Source of the DNA: Phyllobacteriaceae bacterium
GTDB lineage: Bacteria; Pseudomonadota; Alphaproteobacteria; Rhizobiales; Rhizobiaceae
Direction of reading: 5' to 3'
DNA length: 10,430 nt
Assembly: GCA_024645155.1 (NCBI GenBank)
Contig: JAHEGF010000104.1
Coordinates: forward strand, 1-10,430
Below the pieces are notes generated by a model. That model had not been told where the DNA came from, searched no databases, and saw only the letters and a program-made list of their open reading frames with translations. The translations under genes were made by a program, and so were the position numbers. Below, one piece after another: positions 6,117 through 10,430 of the stretch (within the stretch, counting starts at the first letter, position 1; the number at the start of each line of letters is the position of its first letter).

Positions 6117-8288
6117 TCATTGTCGGCGCGCAAGATGGGCGACCGCATTTTCGATAATGCGCATGCCGGCATCCCCGCCAAGCGTCATGATTGATTCGGG
6201 ATGGAATTGCACCGCTGCAACCGGCTCGCTCTTGTGCTCTATCGCCATGACCACCCCGTCATCGGTTTCCGCGGTGATTTCGAAGCATTGCGGAAGTTGC
6301 ACGGCGTCGGCAAAAATCGAATGGTAGCGGCCAACCGTCACCTCATTGTGCAGTCCTGAGAAAATTTTTCCCTTCGGATTGGCGCGAATGCGCGACGGCT
6401 TGCCGTGCATCGGTTCTCGCAGGTTTCGCAACTCGCCGCCATAAAATTCCGTTAGCGCCTGCAATCCGAGGCAGACACCGAACACCGGCAACTCCCGTTT
6501 CCGCACGGCGGCAATCGTTGCCGAACACTTGAAATCCGAGGGCATGCCGGGGCCGGGAGAGAGCACGACCAGATCCGGATCAACCTCGTCGAGTACCGCA
6601 TCTGCAATCGGCGTGCGAATGGTGGTCACATTGGCTCCCGTCTGGCGGAAATAGTTCGCCAGCGTATGGACGAACGAATCCTCGTGATCCACCAGCAAGA
6701 TGGAAACACCCTCGCCCACGCGCGCCGCATCCCGCGCCAGAGCCGCGGTGTTTGGAACATGGGCTTCCCTGATGGCTGAAAGCATCGCCGACGCTTTCAG
6801 TTCGGTTTCCGCCTCTTCCTCTTCGGGTACGGAATCATAGAGCAGTGTCGCGCCCGCACGCACCTGTGCAATCCCGTCCTTGATACGGATCGTCCTGAGC
6901 GTGAGACCGGTGTTCATGTTGCCGTTGAAATTCACCATGCCAACGGCACCGCCGTACCAGGCACGTGAACTTCTTTCATGGTTTTCGATAAATCGCATGG
7001 CCCACAATTTTGGCGCACCGGTGACAGTAACCGCCCAGGCGTGGCTGAGAAACGCGTCCAGCGCGTCCATTTCGGGCCGCAGCCGTCCCTCGATATGGTC
7101 AACGGTGTGGATCAGCCGTGAATACATCTCGATTTGCCTCCGCCCGATGACCCGGACCGAACCGGGCTCGCAAACCCGGCTCTTGTCGTTGCGGTCAACA
7201 TCCGAACACATGGTCAGCTCGGATTCGTCCTTTTTCGAATTGAGCAGTTTCAGTATTTGTTCGGAATCTTCGATTGCGTCGGCACCGCGCCTGATCGTGC
7301 CGGATATTGGGCACGTCTCGATACGCCTGCCCTCGACACGAACGAACATTTCCGGAGACGCACCGACAAGGTATTCGCCCTCACCCAGATTGATAAAGAA
7401 CGAGTAAGGCGATGGATTGATCGCTTTTAGCTTGTTGGCGATTGCAGACGGCTGGCTGGTGCAGCGTTCATAAAACATCTGGCCGGGAACGACCTCGAAC
7501 AGGTCGCCGCGAAGGAACTTCTCCTTGGCCTTGTCGACCAGTGCGGCGTATTCGCCCGGATTGTGATCGGCGCGCGGGGGATCGGCCTTGGCAAACGAAA
7601 ACGCCTGCCGCAGCGTTTCACGCGGCAGCCCCGCGGTTGATTTTCCATCAACGGCAAACTCGTAGCGGTCGAGCCAGGCACGCGCCGAGTAGTGATCGAC
7701 AACCAGGATTTCGTCGGGCAGAAACAGCACCAGGTCACGCTGGTCTTCGGGACGTTCAAGTTGGAAGTCGACCGGCTCGAACTGGAACGCCAGATCGTAG
7801 CCAAATGCGCCGTAAAACCCGAGATTTGGATCGTCATCGCAGCGAAATAGAGCAAGCAACGCCCTGAGCGCCGTAAACACCGATGGCATCCGGGAGCGTT
7901 CTTCCTCACGGTAGACACGGCCAGGCTTGTCGATCTCGACATCGATGCGCCGCGTGTCCGCATGTCTGACGGTCAATCCGTCCTGGCCGGCAAGCGCATC
8001 GCCGATCCGGCCCATCAGGATGCTGCCGCGCCCATTGAGCGCCTCGATCCACAACGAACGCCCGCGTGCGGAAACGGCCAGTGGCGGATCGATCATCGCG
8101 GTGTCCCAGCGCGTATAACGGCCGGGATATTCGTAATTCGACGAAAACACCGCGCCGCGGCGTTCATCAAGCCCTTCGAAATAGGTCCCGATGGCATCCT
8201 CGTAGGCCGCCGGCCGGCGATCACGGCGGATTGCGATGCCACCGGCAGTCTCAAACTGCTCCGGCTCACCGGCTGTATTGATATTCAT
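6117..8288 (-). CDS. trpE(G): Fused anthranilate synthase, TrpE and TrpG domains, 723 residues
   Basis: Converts chorismate and glutamine to anthranilate, the first step of tryptophan synthesis, in the cytoplasm. The TrpE (chorismate-binding) part covers roughly residues 1-515. SSNYEYPGRYTRWD (about 49-62) belongs to the tryptophan feedback pocket; P327-ISGTIRRG, MCSDVDRNDKSRVC, TVDHIEGRL, WAVTVTGAPKLWAMRF and RAGATLLYDSVPEEE are conserved active-site blocks. The TrpG glutamine amidotransferase part begins at ILLVDHEDSFVHTL and has the complete triad C606 (GVCLGLQ), H696 and E698 (FHPES), with the oxyanion loop SPGPGMP. Length and order match the rhizobial TrpE(G) fusion, including the enzymes of S. 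meliloti and Agrobacterium. The fused phenazine enzyme PhzE is a less likely alternative because a trp attenuator precedes this gene. The ATG at 8288 has GGTGGAG with 9-base spacing. Expression is expected to be controlled by attenuation. Confidence 0.95.
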   Translation of the reverse strand: MNINTAGEPEQFETAGGIAIRRDRRPAAYEDAIGTYFEGLDERRGAVFSSNYEYPGRYTRWDTAMIDPPLAVSARGRSLWIEALNGRGSILMGRIGDALAGQDGLTVRHADTRRIDVEIDKPGRVYREEERSRMPSVFTALRALLALFRCDDDPNLGFYGAFGYDLAFQFEPVDFQLERPEDQRDLVLFLPDEILVVDHYSARAWLDRYEFAVDGKSTAGLPRETLRQAFSFAKADPPRADHNPGEYAALVDKAKEKFLRGDLFEVVPGQMFYERCTSQPSAIANKLKAINPSPYSFFINLGEGEYLVGASPEMFVRVEGRRIETCPISGTIRRGADAIEDSEQILKLLNSKKDESELTMCSDVDRNDKSRVCEPGSVRVIGRRQIEMYSRLIHTVDHIEGRLRPEMDALDAFLSHAWAVTVTGAPKLWAMRFIENHERSSRAWYGGAVGMVNFNGNMNTGLTLRTIRIKDGIAQVRAGATLLYDSVPEEEEAETELKASAMLSAIREAHVPNTAALARDAARVGEGVSILLVDHEDSFVHTLANYFRQTGANVTTIRTPIADAVLDEVDPDLVVLSPGPGMPSDFKCSATIAAVRKRELPVFGVCLGLQALTEFYGGELRNLREPMHGKPSRIRANPKGKIFSGLHNEVTVGRYHSIFADAVQLPQCFEITAETDDGVVMAIEHKSEPVAAVQFHPESIMTLGGDAGMRIIENAVAHLARRQ

Positions 8289-8331
8289 GATCCTTGTCTC
8301 CACCTGTTCGCCTAGACGATACCGGACAGGC

Positions 8332-8366
8332 AAAAAAACAGGCCGCCCGGAAATCCGCTGCGGCCT
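8332..8366 (-). terminator. Intrinsic terminator of the trp attenuator
   Basis: On the - strand, AGGCCGC (8366-8360) pairs perfectly with GCGGCCT (8346-8340). The loop contains a small inner CGG/CCG stem, and a run of seven T (8338-8332) follows after one base. It lies between trpL and trpE(G), 44 bases before the trpE(G) start. GGCCGC of the 5' arm can instead pair with GCGGCC just after the trpL stop (8400-8395), forming the antiterminator. Confidence 0.88.
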
Positions 8367-8399
8367 TTTGAAATCTTGCACGTCGAGCGTGAAGGGCCG

Positions 8400-8447
8400 C
8401 TAGATGCAGCGCCACCACCAGTTCTTCGTGTTTGCAAGATGTGTCAT
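8400..8447 (-). CDS. trpL: trp leader peptide, 15 residues, leaderless
   Basis: The frame reads MTHLANTKNWWWRCI and stops at TAG (8400-8402). Three consecutive Trp codons (8420-8412) sit just before the 1:2 stem, the classical sensor of charged tryptophanyl-tRNA: stalling there leaves segment 2 free to form the antiterminator and allows trpE(G) transcription. The ATG coincides with the predicted transcription start, matching S. meliloti, where the trpL AUG is at the mRNA 5' end. The WWW core matches the rhizobial peptide; the flanking residues differ. Confidence 0.92.
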   Translation of the reverse strand: MTHLANTKNWWWRCI

Positions 8448-8454
8448 GGCCGCC

Positions 8455-8483
8455 TTGATAGCCAGCCCGGCGTCCGGTTGCAA
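8455..8483 (-). promoter_or_regulatory. Predicted promoter of trpL-trpE(G)
   Basis: On the - strand, TTGCAA (8483-8478) and TATCAA (8460-8455) are separated by 17 bases. Seven bases lie between the -10 element and the trpL ATG at 8447, so transcription should start at or within a base of the A of that ATG. This explains the absence of a Shine-Dalgarno sequence for trpL. Confidence 0.75.
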
Positions 8484-8513
8484 GCGGGATTTGGTTGCCG
8501 GCAGGATTCAAAG

Positions 8514-8546
8514 GGAGTCCGGGTCGGGCGGATTGACCCGGACTCC
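8514..8546. repeat. Perfect 12-bp inverted repeat with 9-base loop
   Basis: GGAGTCCGGGTC (8514-8525) is followed after nine bases by its exact reverse complement (8535-8546). The arms are GC-rich and would form a very stable hairpin in RNA or a cruciform. There is no T-tract on either side in either orientation, so it is not a standard terminator. It lies about 30 bases upstream of the trp -35 element. It could be a REP-like repeat unit, a transcription boundary, or a protein-binding site; a second copy is not visible in this window. Confidence 0.75.
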
Positions 8547-8742
8547 AGTTCCGCTTGCGCGGGAGTACAGTCGGCCGGGAAAAAGCAGGGAACCCGGCAT
8601 CCTGTGCGATTGGGAGCGAATCGATTGCGTCCCGGTACCTTATTAAACCAAAAAGTGTGTAAGTAAAGTAAATACAACCTAAGATTTAATCATGCTCCGC
8701 ATTATTTTTCGCGCCCCCGGATGCCGGGGACCGTCACCAGTC

Positions 8743-8771
8743 TTGAAAAGACATCAGATGCAATGTATGAT
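8743..8771 (+). promoter_or_regulatory. Predicted promoter of the caspase-like gene
   Basis: TTGAAA (8743-8748) and TATGAT (8766-8771) are separated by 17 bases, near consensus. The expected start near 8778 gives a leader of about 55 bases before the ATG at 8833. The -35 element lies inside the first copy of a direct repeat and the -10 element lies inside an inverted repeat, so binding of a regulator would compete with RNA polymerase. Confidence 0.6.
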
Positions 8772-8777
8772 TGCATC
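8757..8777. promoter_or_regulatory. Candidate operator: perfect 8-bp inverted repeat over the -10 element
   Basis: GATGCAAT (8757-8764) and ATTGCATC (8770-8777) are exact reverse complements separated by five bases. Length and symmetry suit a dimeric helix-turn-helix regulator, and the position over the predicted -10 element suits repression. The protein that binds is not encoded in this window as far as I can see. Confidence 0.5.
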
Positions 8778-8832
8778 AATTCTTGAAAAGCTGGATTCCG
8801 GCGACGGGGCACCAACGGAGTGATTTACCGCC

Positions 8833-10430
8833 ATGCGGTGGAATCTTGGGTGCTTGAACGTTGTATTTGCTGCTGCCATGTCCATTGTCATGGGCGCGGC
8901 TCCAGCTTTTGCCGACAACCACTACCTGACGCCGGTTGCGCCAGGCAAGGTAGCGCTGGTCATCGGCAACAGCGACTACGCCAACCTCCCCGATATCCCC
9001 AGTTCCAGGGAAGATGCGATAGCCGTCGCCGACACACTCAGATCGCTGGGTTTTGAAGTTCACCAGCATTTGAACGTCAAGGACTTCCGTGAGTTCGAGG
9101 ATGTCATCCTTCCCGCGTTTCGCAGCAGCATCAACAGTGGTGATTTCGTTGTTTTCTATTTTTCCGGGCACGGTTTTACCCATGGCCCGCACAACATGCT
9201 GGCCTATACCGACCAGCCGCTGACGGTTAAGTCGGCGCGTTTGGCCATTGACGCCCTTTCAGTCGAAGCGATCGAGGATCTGCTGGTCAAGCGCGAACCG
9301 GGCCTGCTGCTGTTCATCCTCGACGCATGCCGCTCGATTGCCGGATTTGTCGTCGAGGAACGGGATGGCAGCCGTGCCATAGCGAAAGGCCTGAACGCGC
9401 CATCCGGTTACCATGCAAACGCCATCAACATCATGACAGCATTCGCCACCCGCCCCGGAGCCGTTGCCGGTGGCACCGCAACTGCCGGGCAGATGTCGGT
9501 CTTTACCGATGCACTGGTCAAGAACGTCACCAATCGGGAAGCCGATTTCAACCGGTTGTTCAACCGCATATCGACGGAAGTGATCATCGAGACAAACGAG
9601 GAGCAGCAGCCCGGCCTGCATGATTATTCCCGCACCGACCCGTGGCTTGATCCGCCTACACAGATCGTCGATCAGGAAAAGGAGGCGTGGCAGTCGGCAC
9701 TTTCATCGGGTGAGCACAAAAGCGTAAGGGCATTTCTTTCCCTGAACTCGGTCAGCCATTATGCCCACGCCGCACGCACCTGGCTGCAAAACAACGCCAA
9801 TGAAAACCATGCCGCGCGTTTCACACGCGTTTCCCCGGCTGTCGTCGAAAGAGCATGGATGCCCAGTATTGCTGGCGACACCGTATCGGTCACCCGGCTT
9901 GAGGCGCCCGTCGCATTCGAGCGCACCCTTTCAGCCGAGGCATCGGATGAGTTGAGATCGGTGAGCCGAAGCGATCTGGGTGTGATCGAAACAGCCGCCG
10001 ACACCGACTCATCGGCCCCCGACATAGCGACCTCACTGGATACATTGGCGCGCTACGATGTCCTCGTCGCGGCAAGCAATCTGGTCGCGCGCGAGGCACC
10101 ATCCTTCGACGCCGAGCCTGTCAGGATCAAGCGGCAGACCAGGTTGAATTTTGACCGTGCCGTCCAGTCGTTGCAATTGGCGGTCAATCCGGACCCTGTA
10201 CCGGGTCCCGATACGCGGCAGACCGTGTGGCTGAAGGCGCAGGTCGCCTCGCAGAACGCGGTGTATGTACCGGTGGAAGCAAAGCAATTGCGGCCGATAC
10301 GCCTTGGCCGGGCATTGCGCGAATTCACTATTCCAAGACGCAAGAACGCGCCGGCCGGACTGGTTGACAAGGAAGCCGTGGCCGCCGTCGTTGCGGAGAC
10401 AAAGCGCAAATACCGGTCCATCACCTGGGT
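8833..10430 (+). CDS. Secreted caspase-like (peptidase C14) protein, 3' end outside the window
   Basis: The frame is open from the ATG at 8833 to the window edge, about 532 residues with no stop; an in-frame TGA at 8821 and no other start fix the N-terminus. Residues 1-27 are a signal peptide (charged start, AAAMSIVMG core, AFA cleavage site before DN). A caspase p20-like domain follows at about 40-200: the strand KVALVIGNSDYANLP, the catalytic histidine H113 in FYFSGHG and the catalytic cysteine C166 in FILDACRS, 53 residues apart, as in metacaspase/caspase-fold cysteine peptidases. A segment near 284-320 (AWQSALSSGEHKSV...YAHAARTWL) resembles the short helical repeat that often follows such domains in alphaproteobacterial proteins. 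The remainder, at least 200 residues, matches nothing I recognise and lacks membrane helices. The Shine-Dalgarno sequence is weak (GGAG, 13 bases upstream). Export implies a periplasmic or surface role; substrate and partners are unknown. Confidence 0.88.
   Translation, partial: MRWNLGCLNVVFAAAMSIVMGAAPAFADNHYLTPVAPGKVALVIGNSDYANLPDIPSSREDAIAVADTLRSLGFEVHQHLNVKDFREFEDVILPAFRSSINSGDFVVFYFSGHGFTHGPHNMLAYTDQPLTVKSARLAIDALSVEAIEDLLVKREPGLLLFILDACRSIAGFVVEERDGSRAIAKGLNAPSGYHANAINIMTAFATRPGAVAGGTATAGQMSVFTDALVKNVTNREADFNRLFNRISTEVIIETNEEQQPGLHDYSRTDPWLDPPTQIVDQEKEAWQSALSSGEHKSVRAFLSLNSVSHYAHAARTWLQNNANENHAARFTRVSPAVVERAWMPSIAGDTVSVTRLEAPVAFERTLSAEASDELRSVSRSDLGVIETAADTDSSAPDIATSLDTLARYDVLVAASNLVAREAPSFDAEPVRIKRQTRLNFDRAVQSLQLAVNPDPVPGPDTRQTVWLKAQVASQNAVYVPVEAKQLRPIRLGRALREFTIPRRKNAPAGLVDKEAVAAVVAETKRKYRSITW

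Larger units (their letters stand above)
8332..8447 (-). ncRNA. trp attenuator leader RNA, rnTrpL-like
   Basis: The transcript expected when attenuation occurs runs from the predicted start at 8447 to the T-tract, about 110-116 bases. Three alternating stems are visible. Stem 1:2 is GCTGC with GCGGC (8410-8406 and 8400-8396, one G-U pair), overlapping the end of trpL. The 2:3 antiterminator is GCGGCC (8400-8395) with GGCCGC (8365-8360). The 3:4 stem is the terminator. In S. meliloti the equivalent terminated RNA is released as the sRNA rnTrpL, which acts on other mRNAs. Such activity here is by analogy only. Confidence 0.8.
8741..8790 (+). repeat. Direct repeat pair TCTTGAAAAG, 40 bases apart
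   Basis: Identical 10-base copies occupy 8741-8750 and 8781-8790. The start-to-start distance of 40 bases is close to four helical turns, so both would face the same side of the DNA. They bracket the inverted repeat and the -10 element of the caspase-like gene. Confidence 0.6.
8448..8832. other. 385-base divergent intergenic region between trpL and the caspase-like gene
   Basis: I find no convincing protein gene here. From left to right it holds the trp promoter, a perfect 12-bp inverted repeat (8514-8546), about 90 bases without recognisable signals, an AT-rich stretch (about 8640-8710), a small GC-rich hairpin (8715-8729, CCCCGG-ATG-CCGGGG), and the promoter and repeats of the caspase-like gene (8741-8790). 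The mixture of AT-rich and palindromic DNA suggests regulation or the remnant of a repeated element. Confidence 0.7.

Noticed and set aside
8640..8710. AT-rich stretch considered as an origin or horizontally acquired insert
   Set aside because: No DnaA boxes, iterons, attachment-site repeats or mobile genes are visible; an AT-rich upstream promoter region is the simpler reading.
8715..8729. Small hairpin CCCCGG-ATG-CCGGGG next to an AT-rich stretch, considered as a terminator
   Set aside because: The T-run lies on the wrong side of the hairpin for the + strand, and A-residues follow it on the - strand, so it does not fit intrinsic termination.
8776..9192. 138-residue open frame on the - strand over the start of the caspase-like gene
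   Set aside because: It is antisense to the signal peptide and p20-like domain, which are clearly coding on the + strand.

Overview
The window looks like a chromosomal segment of an alphaproteobacterium of the Rhizobiales (Hyphomicrobiales) type. The main evidence is a fused anthranilate synthase, TrpE(G), preceded by a Trp-codon leader peptide whose AUG sits at the predicted transcription start, an arrangement established in Sinorhizobium meliloti. Moderately high GC, GTG starts and several housekeeping genes point the same way. I see no transposase, integrase, tRNA, rRNA or CRISPR array.

Layout. At the left edge is the 3' part of a glutathionyl-hydroquinone reductase (ECM4/YqjG-type GST, + strand). 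It converges on a Nudix hydrolase (- strand), which is divergent, with only 17 bases between start codons, from a calcineurin-like metallophosphoesterase (+ strand). That gene converges on a conserved but uncharacterised protein with a single C-terminal membrane helix (- strand), which has its own good promoter. Next come leuA (2-isopropylmalate synthase) and an alpha/beta hydrolase joined by an ATGA overlap (- strand). Upstream of leuA is a 245-base leader with a strong promoter and a candidate 41-codon leader peptide containing a Leu-Leu-Leu-Ala-Leu run. A small periplasmic cytochrome c lies between this leader and trpE(G). trpE(G) has a complete transcriptional attenuator: trpL, competing hairpins and a U-tract terminator. 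The right end holds a divergent secreted caspase-like (C14) protein that runs off the window, with an unusual promoter.

How the genes work together. Two amino-acid biosynthesis genes, leuA and trpE(G), lie close together on the same strand. Both appear to be controlled by cis-acting leaders that begin with a leaderless sORF. The trp case is a recognised system. The leu case is inferred here: its downstream hairpin lacks a U-tract, and complementarities suggest control of leuA translation rather than termination. The caspase-like gene stands apart. Its predicted -10 element is embedded in a perfect inverted repeat, and two identical 10-base direct repeats spaced exactly 40 bases apart flank that site, which suggests dedicated regulation. 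The other genes look like ordinary chromosomal housekeeping or stress functions.
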